A DNA stretch of 64,000 bases from Antilocapra americana (taxonomy: Eukaryota > Chordata > Mammalia > Artiodactyla > Antilocapridae). The translations under genes and the position numbers were made by a program. This document shows positions 1-9,737 of the stretch, in pieces; within the stretch, counting starts at the first letter, position 1; each line of letters begins with the position of its first letter. The stretch lies in assembly GCA_007570785.1 (NCBI GenBank), contig ML661900.1, forward strand, positions 9,184,039 through 9,248,038, given 5' to 3'. The notes under the pieces were generated by a model, which was not told where the DNA came from, ran no database searches, and saw only the letters and a program-made list of their open reading frames with translations.

Positions 1-719
1 TATACCATAAAATTCATGATTTTGTCAATAGCAGAATTACAAAAGCCATATCACAGGAATATATTATCTCAGATATACAAACATGAGTGAAAAGACAAAT
101 TTTTGGTGATCATGGGAATACACAGTACAAATTTGTTTCAAAAATTGTAAAGAATGTCATCTTGACCTCTTTGCATTTTTGACACTGACAGCAGTTGGCT
201 TGCTTTCTAATCACCTAATATTTAAAATTGAATTTGCAAAGCTTGAGACATTAAAGAAAGATTATAACATACGTGTGTGTGTGTGTTTGTGTATTTTGTC
301 GTTTCCTCAACTTTTTGATTTGATTTTTTTAAGAAATCATGTAATGCTTTCATGGAAACTGAAGCAAAAAAGTCTTTGACTTTAATCACTGGGTCACTTG
401 AAATTTGCAGAATGAGGAAGAGGGTATTCACTTATGGTTTTTTCTTTTTATGTTCACCTTTATACAAATTAATAATGTTAAGATTATATTAATTTTCTTG
501 TTTATTATTTGGGTGAATATTCTTAATTGGTGTATTAATTAATTGATGTATCACTTAATTGGTGAATACTCTTACAAAACCAGGACCTGTGTGTCTGTGG
601 AAGGTATCCATTGCAGTTTTAACACATAATATTCTTTCCAAGTGAATAAAGAAATGCATGAATAATAAGCATGGACATACATTGCTGGCACTGATAAATA
701 ATCATAACTACAGTCCATT
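1..719. other. AT-rich single-copy spacer
   Basis: No repeat family or gene is recognised. It holds a short (GT)n run near 273-290 and a local near-duplication of the TTAATTGGTG type around 525-565. Open frames here are short and not coding-like. Confidence 0.5.
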
Positions 720-903
720 ACAATTTCAAGGCATGTGGCATTGTGTTAAGTTACATTGGTTTCTAATAATCAGCTTCTTCTGCTAAATGGGGTTGAATAT
801 AGTACTTAGAGTTATTTTGAGGATTATTTGGGAAATTTTTCTCTTAAAATTATTAGCAAAATATCTTTCATACAATGCATTTCAGTAAATATTAGCTCTT
901 ACT
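720..903 (+). mobile_element. MIR SINE fragment (diverged)
   Basis: The order of diagnostic words follows the second half of MIR: a 'TAAATGGGG' core, 'AGTACTTAGAG', 'TTTTGAGGATTA', then 'CAGTAAATATTAGCT' at the end. The match is heavily diverged, as expected for this mammal-wide tRNA-derived SINE. No insertion duplication remains. Assignment is from motif order only. Confidence 0.5.
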
Positions 904-2022
904 TGAAAGCAATTATAGAAGTAATCTAAATCATTCTCTTTTTCACATTGATCATTACAATAGGAGAAATAATTCTTTCCTTCAAAATAACTTAGGACAT
1001 CAAAAATAGGTGGAAAATCTTGGATTCAAGCCCACATCTACTTGACCCCAGAACTAGTCATCTTTAACAACCATAAAAAATATATCAGAATAAAATATAA
1101 TGAATAGACTATGGGAAGCAAATAGAAAAATAAAAATGTTGACAATTAGCTATGTAATTCTGTTTTCTTTTTTTTAATGTTATCCTATTTCTAATCATGA
1201 GTCAACAATGTTAGTGCTCACAATGCAGCCTGGAAAAATGTACTCATTTGTTGATGTATCCTAGGTAGCCTGAAAACCACCATCTAAGAATACCAGATAT
1301 TATCAGTTAGCATATATTAGGATAGCAAACTGCCCACAAAGCAATCACTTCTCCTCATGAACTATTCAGAGATGGTAAGGCTCCAAACATTGATGCAAAG
1401 GGGAAACACTTTATCCTTTGTCATGAAGTCCCACTCTAGTGACCTGTGGGACAGTTGACCATACTGGATGAACCTACTTTTCCTTAATTCATTGATTTAA
1501 ATAGCTTCAGAACAAGCAGATTATTTGTACCCTCTGTGCCATTTAATCTTTCCCCCTCTTTTGTTACAAAGTTGTCTGAGACTTAAAAGAACTATCTATG
1601 TTAGAGAGAATAGAAATAGTGGAAAGTGGGTTCATCTTATGCAAGTTTTTATCCTATTCGACCTAGGACCCAACCACTTTTTCCATTAGTACATTGGCTC
1701 TAGAAATTGCTGCGGTTTTCTATTTCCATAAGTTTTCTGCATCTAGTAATTAAAATTCTGTTTGAAAGCTTCCAATACTTAATATATTTATTGTCACACA
1801 CATACACATATGAACACAGCATACATATGGAGAGAAAGAGGTTTCTACACCTACTTTTAAGTTTGTATGTTTGTGTGTATTTATGCAAAAAAATATTAAA
1901 TCATACTGATCTTCAATTCTAAACCAACACTATAAGGTCCATTCTAGGTTTTCTTTTTCTGTTTGTAGCTTTTTTTCTTTGAGAGTAAAGAATCTTCTTT
2001 TGCTTATTTTATTATGTTCTCA
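904..2022. other. AT-rich single-copy spacer
   Basis: I see no recognisable repeat, RNA gene or exon. The frames around 1700-1920 overlap on both strands and look like chance. It ends at the target-site duplication of the BovB insertion that follows. Confidence 0.5.
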
Positions 2023-2032
2023 GTCCTAGAAT
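2023..2032. repeat. Left target-site duplication of inverted BovB
   Basis: GTCCTAGAAT occurs here and again at 5079-5088, exactly bracketing the BovB pieces between them. This makes the two opposite-facing BovB pieces one insertion event. Confidence 0.8.
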
Positions 2033-2748
2033 CAGTTCAGTTCAGTCACTCAGTTGTGTCTGACTCTTTGTGACCCCATGGACTGCAACATGACAGTCCG
2101 CCCTGAAATCATCAACTCCCGGAGGATGCTCAGACTCATGTCCATTGAGTTGGTAATGCCATCCAACCATCTCATTATAGGCTGTGCTCTTATCCTCCCG
2201 CCTTCAGTCTTTACCAGCATCAGGGTGTTCTTCAGTCATTCAGTTCTTCTCATCAGATAGCCAAAGTATTGGAGCTTCAGCTTCAGTATCTATCCTTTCA
2301 ATAAATACGCAGGACTGATTTCCTTTAGGATTGACTGGTTTAATCTACTTGCAGTCCAAAGGACTCTCAAGAGTCTTCCCCACCACCACAGTTCAAAAGC
2401 ATGAATTCTTTGGCGCTCAGCCTTCTTTATAGTGCAGCTCTCACATACTGTAAAAACCATAGCTTTAACTAGACAGACCTTTGTCGGCAAAGTTAATGAC
2501 TCCGCTTTTTAATATGCTTTCTAGGTTGGCTATAGCTTTTCTTGAAAGGAGCAAATCAAAAGCTTTGGCATAGTCAGTAAAGCAGAGGTAGATGTTTTTC
2601 TGGAATTCTTTTGCTTTTTCAGTGACCCAACAGATATTGACTATTTGATCTCTGATTCCTTTGACTCTTCTAATTCCAGCTTGAACATCTGGACGTTCTC
2701 CGGTGACATACTGTTGAAGCCTTGCTTAGAGATGTTTGAGCATTACTT

Positions 2749-2936
2749 TTGGCTCACCTGGTAAAGAATCTCCCCACAGTATGGGAAACCTAGGTTCAAT
2801 CCCTATGTTGGGAAGATCCTCTGGAGAAGGGAAAGGCTACCTACTCCATTATTTTGACCTGGAGAATTCCATTTACTGTAGAGTCCATGGGGTTGCAAAG
2901 AGTCAGACACGACTGAGCAACTTTCACTTTCACTTG
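2749..2936 (+). mobile_element. Bov-tA type SINE, nested in BovB
   Basis: It has a tRNA-Glu-derived head ('GGCTCACCTGGTAAAGAATC'), then 'GGGAAGATCCTCTGGAGAAG', and ends 'GACTGAGCAACTTTCACTTT'. BovB sequence resumes directly on both sides, so it inserted after the LINE. The duplicated target is short (ACTT-like). Confidence 0.9.
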
Positions 2937-3640
2937 CTAGCGAGTGAGATGAGTGTAGTTGTGCAGAAGTTTGAACATTCTTTGGCATTGCCTTTCTTTG
3001 GGATTGGAATGAAAACTGACCTTTTCCAGTCTTGTGGCCACTGTTGCATTTTCCAAACTTGATGGCATATTGAGTGCAGCACTTTCACAGCATTATCTTT
3101 TAGGATTTGAAATAGCTCAACTGGAATTTCATCACCTCCACTAGCTTTGTTTGTAGTGATGCTGCCTAAGGCCCACTTAGCTTCACATTCCAGGATGTCT
3201 GGGTCTAAGTGAGTGATCACACCATGATGGTGATGTGGTTTATTAAGATCTTTTTTGTATAGTTTTTCTGTATATTCTTGCCACCTTTTCTTAATATCTT
3301 TTGCTTCTCTTAGGTTCATACTATTTCTGTCCTTTATTGTCCCCATCTTTTCATTATATGTTCCCTTGATATCTCTAATTTTCTTGAAGAGATCTCTAGT
3401 CTTTCCCATTCTATTGTTTCCCTCTGTTTCTTTGCATTGATCCCTGAGGAAGGCTTTCTTATCTCTCCTTGCTATTCTTTGGAACTCTGCATTCAAATGG
3501 GTATATCTTTCCTTTTCTCCTTTGCCTTTGGCTTCTCTTTTCTCAGCTATTTGTAAGGCCTCCTCAGACAAGCATTTTGCCATTTTGCATTTCCTTTTGT
3601 TTGGGCATGGTCTTGATCCCTGCCTCCTGTACAGTGTCAT
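2937..3640 (-). pseudogene. BovB ORF2 fragment: linker and reverse transcriptase start
   Basis: An uninterrupted frame of about 235 codons on the minus strand. It carries the BovB linker ('LNAEFQRIARRDKKAFLRDQ', 'KKRWQEYTEKLYKKDL') and the start of the reverse transcriptase ('KASGGDEIPVELFQIL', then 'IPIPKKGNAKECSN'). ORF2 of RTE elements encodes an AP-like endonuclease followed by reverse transcriptase. Here the frame is cut by the nested SINE, and the catalytic palm downstream is deleted, so it cannot be functional. Confidence 0.88.
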
Positions 3641-3783
3641 GAACCTCTGTCCATAGTTCTTCAGTCACTTTGTCAAATGTAATCCCTTGAGTCTATTTGT
3701 CATTTCCACTATATAATCATAAGGGATTTGATTTAGGTCATACTTGAATCGTCTAGTGTTTCTCCTGCTTTTTTCAATTTAAG

Positions 3784-3980
3784 AAGGTATACCTATTAAT
3801 CAGTTTATATTATATTTTGTGTATATTATATTTACATATAAATATATGTTTATATTTATATGTTATGTATTTATAATAAGTTTATTTTATACCTGGTAAA
3901 CAGTATATCTGTTAGTAAGTTTATATTAGGCCAAATCACTAATATGGTAAATGTATGGTAGATAAGTTAGCTTTTTAAAA
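3784..3980. other. AT-rich filler at the BovB inversion junction
   Basis: About 200 bp of very AT-rich sequence with repeated 'TTTATATTA' and 'TATACCT' words separates the antisense and sense halves of the inverted BovB. It resembles neither half. It could be filler DNA acquired at the junction or a later AT-repeat expansion. Confidence 0.55.
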
Positions 3981-5078
3981 CCACAGTCACAGAAAACTAA
4001 CCCAACTGATCATGTCAACCACAACCTGTCTAACTCAATGAAACTATGAGCTATGCCATGTGGTTCTACCCAAGAGGGATGGGTCATATTGGAGAGTTCT
4101 GACAAAACGTGGTCCACTAGAGTAGGGAATGGCAAACCACTTCCTATTCTTGCCTTGAGAACCATGAACAGTATGAAAAAGCAAAAAGATATGCCACTGA
4201 AAGATCAACTCCCCTCGTCGGTAGGTGCCCAGTGTCCTACTGGAGAAGAGTGGAGAAATAACTCCAGAAAGAATAAAGAGATGGAGCCAAAAAGCGAAAA
4301 CAGCGCCCAGTTGTGGATGTGACTGATGATGGAAATACAGTCTGATGCTGTAGAGAACAATATTGCATAGGAACCTGGAATGTTAGGACCATGAATCAAG
4401 GTAATTTGGAAGTGGTCAAATAGGAGATGACAAGAGTGAACGTCGACATTTTAGGAATTAGTGATCTAAAATGGATTGAAATGGGTGAATTTAATTCAGA
4501 AGACCATTATATCTACTACTGTGGGCAAGAATCCCTTAGCAGAAATGGAGCAGCCCTCACAGTCAACAAAAGAGTCCTAAATGCAGTACGTGGGTGCAGT
4601 CGCAAGAGAAAAATCTCTGTTTGTTTCTAAGGCAAACCATTCAATACCACAGTAATCCAAGTCTATGCCCCAATTGCTAATGCCTAAGAAGCTGAAGTTG
4701 AATGGTTGTATAAAGACCTACAAGACCTTCTAGAACTAACACCCAAAAAAGATGTCCTTTTCATTATAAGAAACTGGAATGACAAAGTAGGAAGTCAGGT
4801 AACACCTGGAGTAACAGACAGATTTGGCCTTTGAGTACAAAATGAAGCAGGGCAAAGGCTAACAGAGTTTTGCCAAGAGAACACATGGGTCATAGCAAAC
4901 ACCCTCTTCCAACAACACAAGAGATGACTCTCTACATGGACATCACCAGATGGTCCATATGGAAATCAGATTAATTATATTCTTTGCAGCCAAAGATGAA
5001 GAAGCTCTATATTGTCAACAAAAACAAGACCGGGAACTGACTGTGGCTCAGATCATGAACTTCTTATTGCAAAATTCT
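3981..5078 (+). mobile_element. BovB LINE, 5' third (inverted part of the same element)
   Basis: It starts in the BovB 5' leader ('CTGTCTAACTCAATGAAACT') and runs through the endonuclease region to 'TTATTGCAAAATTC', where the consensus would continue into the sequence at which the antisense piece stops at 3783. The outer end abuts the right copy of the 10-bp target duplication. In element orientation this is a 5' segment flipped relative to the 3' segment with the outermost end internal, the geometry expected of twin priming. Confidence 0.9.
4365..5077 (+). pseudogene. BovB AP-like endonuclease remnant
   Basis: Across three frames one can follow the EEP-superfamily endonuclease of BovB ORF2: 'GTWNVRTMNQG', then 'VNVDILGISDLKW' and 'DHYIYYCGQESL', and finally 'CGSDHELL', which holds the catalytic Asp-His pair. 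The GDWN box reads RNWN (about 4770-4782), so its catalytic Asp is lost. In-frame stops and frameshifts break the frame. It would nick target DNA in a live element; here it is dead. Confidence 0.85.
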
Positions 5079-5088
5079 GTCCTAGAAT
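5079..5088. repeat. Right target-site duplication of inverted BovB
   Basis: GTCCTAGAAT, a 10/10 match to the left copy. Confidence 0.8.
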
Positions 5089-5911
5089 ACACATAAACTA
5101 ATTTCAGAATTGCTAGCCTATACCTTCAGGAAAAACACATTGGCTAATTAGGATACAATATTTGTATATAGTCTTTTGTTTTGGCTTTCATCTTAGATAA
5201 AGTGGCCAAATCACATTTTCAACTTTACTGAGGTGAGTTATTTTCATTTCCCCCTCAGTTAGTGTTTTTATTGTCATTTATAATGGCAACCCCCTCCAGT
5301 ATTCTTTGCTGGAGAATCCCTTGGGCAGAGGAGCCTGGAAGGCTACAATTCCTGGGGTCGCAAAGAGTCAGACATGACTGAAGTGACTTAGAAGGCATAA
5401 TACAATTAATCATTTTTTCTTGTTTATATTGTAGTTGAACATCCTAGTTTAGCACCTTAATCGAACCAGGCCTAGAATTTTTCCTTATATATAATTTGGT
5501 TAAGTAGAAACACCCCTCCGTACTCAAGGCCATTATTACAGACTGAGGGAAATAATTTGGTATAATAGCCATAGGTGGCAGAGAAGTCAAGGTAATCTGT
5601 GTTGAAACTCATTCATATCCTCTAAATCTGTTTGAGCTCTCTCCTGACTGCACCACTTCAATCATGTGATAAATTGCCATTATGCTTATTGGACCTTATA
5701 ACTTGGCACATTGGATAATAAGTTATATATGCTAGGATACTCCAGTAATATATCCTCTTGATGTCCTATGACCGTGCATGTGGTTTCTACTGGGGCACAG
5801 TAACATATGATGAGCTCCTCTTTGTACAGTGGGTAGTTCTCTGTCAAATATAAAGCATGCTCTTGGCTATAGCGCTCTAGGAGTCTGAACTGTGCTTCCT
5901 TTATCTGTGTT
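5089..5911. other. Spacer with one truncated SINE
   Basis: Apart from the SINE piece at 5284-5393 this is single-copy AT-rich sequence with no recognisable gene. Confidence 0.5.
5284..5393 (+). mobile_element. 5'-truncated Bov-tA type SINE
   Basis: Only the body and tail remain: 'CTCCAGTATTCTTTGCTGG', 'GGTCGCAAAGAGTCAGACAT', 'GACTGAAGTGACTTAG'. The tRNA head is missing. Confidence 0.85.
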
Positions 5912-6480
5912 TGTCAAGGTAGTTCACAACAAACTGCGGAAAATTCTTGCCGAGATGGGAATACCAGACCATCCTACCTGCCTCCTGAGAAACCTGTATG
6001 CAGGTTAAAAGCAACAGTTAGAACCAGACATGGAACAAGGGACTGGTTTCAAATTGGGAAAGGAGTACATCAAGGCTATTTATTGTCACCTTGATTATAT
6101 AACTTATATGCAGAGTACATCATGCAAAATGCTAGACTCAGTGAATCAGAAACTGGAATCAAAATTGCTGGGAGAAATATCGACATCCTCAGATATGCAG
6201 ATGATACTAGCCTAATGGCCGAAAGCATAGAAGAACTAAAGAACCTCTTGATGAAGGTGACAGAAGAGAGTGAAGAAACTGACTTAAAACTCAGTTTTGA
6301 GAAAACTAAATTCATGGCATGCGGTCCCATCACGTCATGGCAAATAGATGGAACAAAATGGAAAAGTGACAGATTTTATTTTCTTGGGCTCCAAAATCAC
6401 TGCAGATGGTGACTGCAGGCTTGAAATTAAAAAACACTTTCTCCTTGGAAGAAAAGCTATGACAAATCTAGATAGAGTAT
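5912..6480 (+). mobile_element. BovB LINE fragment (reverse transcriptase core)
   Basis: Internal BovB sequence covering the RT palm to the start of the thumb region. It is truncated at the 5' side (from the 'DCVDHNKLW' region on) and cut at the 3' side by an antisense SINE piece. No direct repeat around it is obvious. It is separate from the 2.0-5.1 kb insertion, which has its own matching target duplications. Confidence 0.88.
6122..6412 (+). pseudogene. BovB reverse transcriptase palm remnant (YADD intact)
   Basis: A 96-codon frame with 'DILRYADDTSLMAES'; the YADD catalytic box lies at 6194-6205. It continues into 'KFMACGPITSWQIDG', typical of BovB. The frame shifts shortly after, at the 'SKITADGDC' equivalent, and the rest of ORF2 is absent. 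Metal-binding residues survive but the protein is a fragment. Confidence 0.85.
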
Positions 6481-6485
6481 TAAAA

Positions 6486-6592
6486 AGCTGCTGCTGTTTA
6501 GTTTTTCAGTCATCTCCAACTCTTTGAGACCACATGGACTATAGCCTGCCAGGCTCTTATGTCCATGGAATTCTCCAGGCAAGAATACTGAA
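6486..6592 (-). mobile_element. Truncated ruminant SINE
   Basis: Antisense Bov-tA/Bov-A body ('GGACTATAGCCTGCCAGGCT', 'TCCATGGAATTCTCCAGGCA') without the tRNA head. It is fused directly to the end of the BovB piece. Confidence 0.8.
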
Positions 6593-6593
6593 G

Positions 6594-6665
6594 TATGTAT
6601 GTATATATGTATCTGAAATGATAAAGAAAATTATATATATATATCTCCATATATATATATATCCA
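6594..6665. repeat. (TATG)n/(TA)n low-complexity tract
   Basis: TATG units pass into interrupted TA dinucleotide runs separated by CTCCA/CCACA blocks. Confidence 0.8.
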
Positions 6666-7218
6666 CATAATTATAAAAATTTTTAAGAATTAGGATTGGG
6701 GCTGACTAGAAGTAAGGTTGATTATTCAGCAAGGATTGATTGAGGTCCAAAATGGTTATATAGTTACAAGAAACCCTGAGACCATTAGGTTGCAGTGAAG
6801 CAGCTAGTAGATGCTGTTTTGAGAATGACTAGTGCTGTCCTTGAGTGTGATACAGTTTAGAAAATTTAAGTTCTCAGTGATGCAGGAATGTGTCTGAACA
6901 CACTTGCATAGTGGCCACCTGGCTCCATATTGGATGCCATATTGGCTCCATATTTAAAAATCCATCTTGATTTTTAACTATATTCTCTTCTTTAGTGGTT
7001 AAAGCATATGTACAATGTAAGTTTAATAGGCCACAAAACATGTGGTTTTTGCTAGCATGAAGTTTAGATTAAAAAATATTTAAGCCAGAATGAGTTCCCC
7101 TTAGTCAACATGCGAACATTTCTTTTATCATACTGTTCTATATAGCAGAAATTTGCTAAGAGAATAGATTTTAAGCATTCTCAACATAGATAGATAGATA
7201 AATGATAACTATATAACG
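6666..7218. other. Single-copy spacer
   Basis: No repeat named. The word 'GGCTCCATATTGG' recurs in a partial tandem near 6920-6955. A short (TAGA)n lies at 7184-7202. Confidence 0.4.
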
Positions 7219-7424
7219 TGGTGGTGGTTTAGTCACTAAGTCAAGTCTGACTCTTGTGACCCCGTGGACTTAGCCTGCTAAGCTCCTTTGTCTATGGGAT
7301 TTCCCAACCAAGATCACTAAGTGGATTGCCATTTCCTTCTTCAGGAGATCTTCCTCACCCAGGGATCAAACCCAGGTCACCTGCAGCCAGTATCCTGAAT
7401 TGTAGGCAGATTCTTTATCAGCTA
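7219..7424 (-). mobile_element. Bov-tA type SINE
   Basis: Antisense copy with 'TTTAGTCACTAAGTCAAGTC' at the left, 'CCCAGGGATCAAACCCAGGT' in the B-box region and 'GCAGATTCTTTATCAGCT' at the right; the last bases of the tRNA head are lost. Confidence 0.85.
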
Positions 7425-7435
7425 ATGTATTAACT

Positions 7436-7550
7436 TGATAGCAGATCTCCTTTCACAATGTATACCTACATCAAACATTCACATCATACACTTAAAAGAT
7501 ATTGAAATGTTATTTGTCAATTATACCTCAATACACTAGAAAAATTAAAA
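7436..7550 (+). mobile_element. Old L1 (L1M-type) 3' end
   Basis: The words 'TTTCACAATGTATACCTA', 'ACACTTAAAAGATATTG' and 'TTTGTCAATTATACCTCAAT' follow the end of mammalian L1M 3' UTRs in order. Only the last ~115 bp are present. Confidence 0.6.
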
Positions 7551-7656
7551 TGAAATAAGTAAAAATTTACATTTGTAATTTTATATTATGTGATTTTATT
7601 ATAATAGAAATGGAAAACTGTCAAATTGATAAAAGCAGAAATATGGGTATAAAATA

Positions 7657-7880
7657 ATGAGTGAAAGTGAAAATGTTAGTTGCTCAGTTGTATCTTTCTC
7701 TTTGCAACACCATGGACCATGTGGCCCACCAGGCCTCTCTGTCAATGGGATTTTCTAGCCAAGAATACTGGAGTGAGTAGCCATTCCCTTCTCCAGTAGA
7801 TACTCCCAACTTAGGGATCGAACCTGAGTCTTCTGCATTACAGGCAGATTCTTTGCCCTCTGAGCTACCAGGAAAGCCCC
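7657..7880 (-). mobile_element. Bov-tA type SINE
   Basis: Complete antisense copy from 'GTGAAAGTGAAAATGTTAGT' to the tRNA-like 'CTACCAGGAAAGCCCC'. Confidence 0.9.
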
Positions 7881-7959
7881 ATAATACTGAGCACAGAGAT
7901 TCAATTGAGTTCATCAACAAAGCCAAGAGCTGGTTCTCAGAAGTTATTTCTTGCCTGTG

Positions 7960-8270
7960 AAGTGAAAGTGACTCAGTCATGTCCCACTCTTTGTGACCCC
8001 ATGAACTATAGAGTCCATGGAATTATCCAGGCCAGAATACTCGAGTGGGTAGCCTTTCCCTTCTCCAGGGGATCTTCCCAACCCAGGGATTCAACCCAGG
8101 TCTCCAGCATTGCAGGTAGATTCTTTATCAGCTGAGCCACAAGGAACACCCAAGAATACTGGAGTGGGTAGCCTATCCTTTCTCCAGGGGATCTTCCTGA
8201 CCCAGGAATCAAACCAGGATCTACTGCACTGCAGGCAAATTCTTTACCAACTGAGCTGTGAGGGAAGCCC
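7960..8270 (-). mobile_element. Dimeric ruminant SINE (Bov-A2-like)
   Basis: A first unit ends at 'GAGCCACAAGGAACACCC' (about 8150), and a second, headless unit follows at once ('AAGAATACTGGAGTGGGTAG') and ends 'GTGAGGGAAGCCC'. A CTTGCCT direct repeat (7950-7956 and 8270-8276) brackets the pair, so both units inserted together, which fits a dimeric SINE. Confidence 0.8.
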
Positions 8271-8406
8271 TTGCCTAAATATAGACAAATTGACTCATCA
8301 GAAGAAACAAATATATCTAAGTCAGACATTTAAAGTACAAACTCCAGAAGTTGAATATTCCTAAGGCTAGGATCTAGAATTTGCATGTATGATTTCCTAT
8401 TAACTG

Positions 8407-8455
8407 CTTCTCACTTAGGCAGGCCCATATAGGCCCAAATTTTCTTCCTGGTGAG
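8407..8455. repeat. Left copy of ~48-bp direct repeat flanking a SINE
   Basis: 'CTTCTCACTTAGGC' ... 'TTCTTCCTGGTGAGT' recurs at 8655-8702 with a few substitutions and a 3-bp indel. Together the copies bracket the SINE between them. The length is well beyond a normal target-site duplication. Confidence 0.75.
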
Positions 8456-8648
8456 TTGTTGTTCAGTGACTAAGTCATGTCCAACTCTTTGTTGTGACCC
8501 TATGGACTATAGCCTGCCAAGCTCCTCTGTCCATGGGATTTTCCAGGCAAGAATCCTGGAATGGGTGTCATTTCCTCCTCCAGGGGCTGTTCCTAACCCA
8601 GGGATTGAACCTACATTGAATTACACTGAGCAACCAGGGAAGTCCTGG
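8456..8648 (-). mobile_element. Bov-tA type SINE between long direct repeats
   Basis: Antisense copy starting 'TTGTTGTTCAGTGACTAAG' and ending 'GCAACCAGGGAAGTCCTGG'; the B-box region is degenerate and shortened. Confidence 0.88.
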
Positions 8649-8702
8649 TTTCCACTTCTCACTTAGGCTAGTTCATATACCATATTTTCCTCCTGGTGAG
8701 TA

Positions 8703-9552
8703 GTGACAGATAATTAAAGATAGCTCATGAGTATCACTAGAATGTAAGCTCCTTGAGCTTTCATTATACATCATTTAAAAAACCCCAACAATTTAAACAA
8801 TGGCCAACATATACAAAATCTTAATACTTATTTGTTGAATCACTGGGTTATTACAAATGGTTGTAAAAAACCCATTATTTAATCAGCTAGCCTTTAAGAT
8901 TCTAGTCCAGCCAAATAATGAATCCTAAATAGAACTTTACATTGAAACAATGTTCAGATATTTCTGATGAAAACTGTACATCTCCCCTTGATTTATGTGT
9001 CATTTGAATCTGTAATTTTGAGAAGACTTCAGAAATAAGTCACTGAAGCAAAGGGAGAAACAGTATTGGTAGAATAAGAACACATAAACCACATAGCTGT
9101 AGGGAGACAGATATTTTAAAATATGTATTTGTATCAAGTCTCCAGTTATAGCTTTCAATTTATAGAAAATCTGTGAGACAGAGAAGCGTATTAAATATCA
9201 TCTTGTCTATGCCACCAGCAAAATACAGATTATAGAGAACCACTTGTTGAAGGATTTATTATCTTCAACAAAAAAATTTGTAAAGAAAAATAAGAGATGG
9301 AAAGAATGTATGTAGTTTAAAAGTAATTGGCTTAGTTGATAGATTTTGAAGATGGATAATGGTTTGTTATGCTAATGTCTCTTCTTGATGTTTGAAATTT
9401 TTCTCAGCAAAAATTTTAAAAATGCACATATTAAATAGTAGGCATGTATTAAGAAGCTATTGGCAAAGGAGGCTTTGTATATTGTATGATTAAACTATCT
9501 TGTAAGTTGGGTATTTTTCTTCAATTTCAAATAATTAAGTATTGCTTGTGGT
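8703..9552. other. Single-copy spacer
   Basis: AT-rich, no recognisable repeat or gene. Confidence 0.45.
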
Positions 9553-9737
9553 CCCAGCTAATACAGTGTAATGCAGGAGACCAAGTTTTGATCCCTGGGT
9601 TGGGAAGATCCCCTGGAGAAGGGAATGGCAATACACTCCAGTATTCTTGCTTGGAGAATCCCATGGACAGAGGAGCCTGGAGGGCTACAGTCTGTGGGGT
9701 CGTGAAGAGTCGGACACTGCTGAGCGACTACACTACT
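9553..9737 (+). mobile_element. Bov-tA type SINE, diverged head
   Basis: The tRNA head is eroded ('CAGCTAATACAGTGTAATGC'). The body is well kept ('GGGAAGATCCCCTGGAGAAG', 'TCGGACACTGCTGAGCGACT'). Confidence 0.88.

Larger units (their letters stand above)
2033..3783 (-). mobile_element. BovB LINE, 3' two thirds (antisense part of one inverted element)
   Basis: Reading the minus strand, this runs from the ORF2 linker through the start of the reverse transcriptase and the C-terminal region to the BovB tail (CTGAACTGAACTG-type, at the left end). Near 2550 the text jumps from the post-RT region straight to the 'AAAGCTTTGGCATAGTC' region, an internal deletion I estimate at about 0.55 kb that removes the YADD-containing palm. 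A SINE is nested at 2749-2936. The right end stops at 'CTTCAATTTAAG', almost exactly where the sense BovB piece ending at 5078 leaves off, so both are parts of one element. Confidence 0.92.

Noticed and set aside
2803..3062. Short open frames across 2.8-3.1 kb as novel peptides
   Set aside because: They read through a SINE and the antisense strand of BovB.
3255..3440. Hydrophobic 61-codon plus-strand frame
   Set aside because: Antisense of the BovB linker, where Lys/Arg codons read as Phe/Leu/Ser.
7657..7880. tRNA-Glu-like heads of SINEs as tRNA genes
   Set aside because: All tRNA-like ends ending in GGGAAGCCC are Bov-tA/Bov-A2 SINE heads with the SINE body attached and no clover-leaf 3' side.
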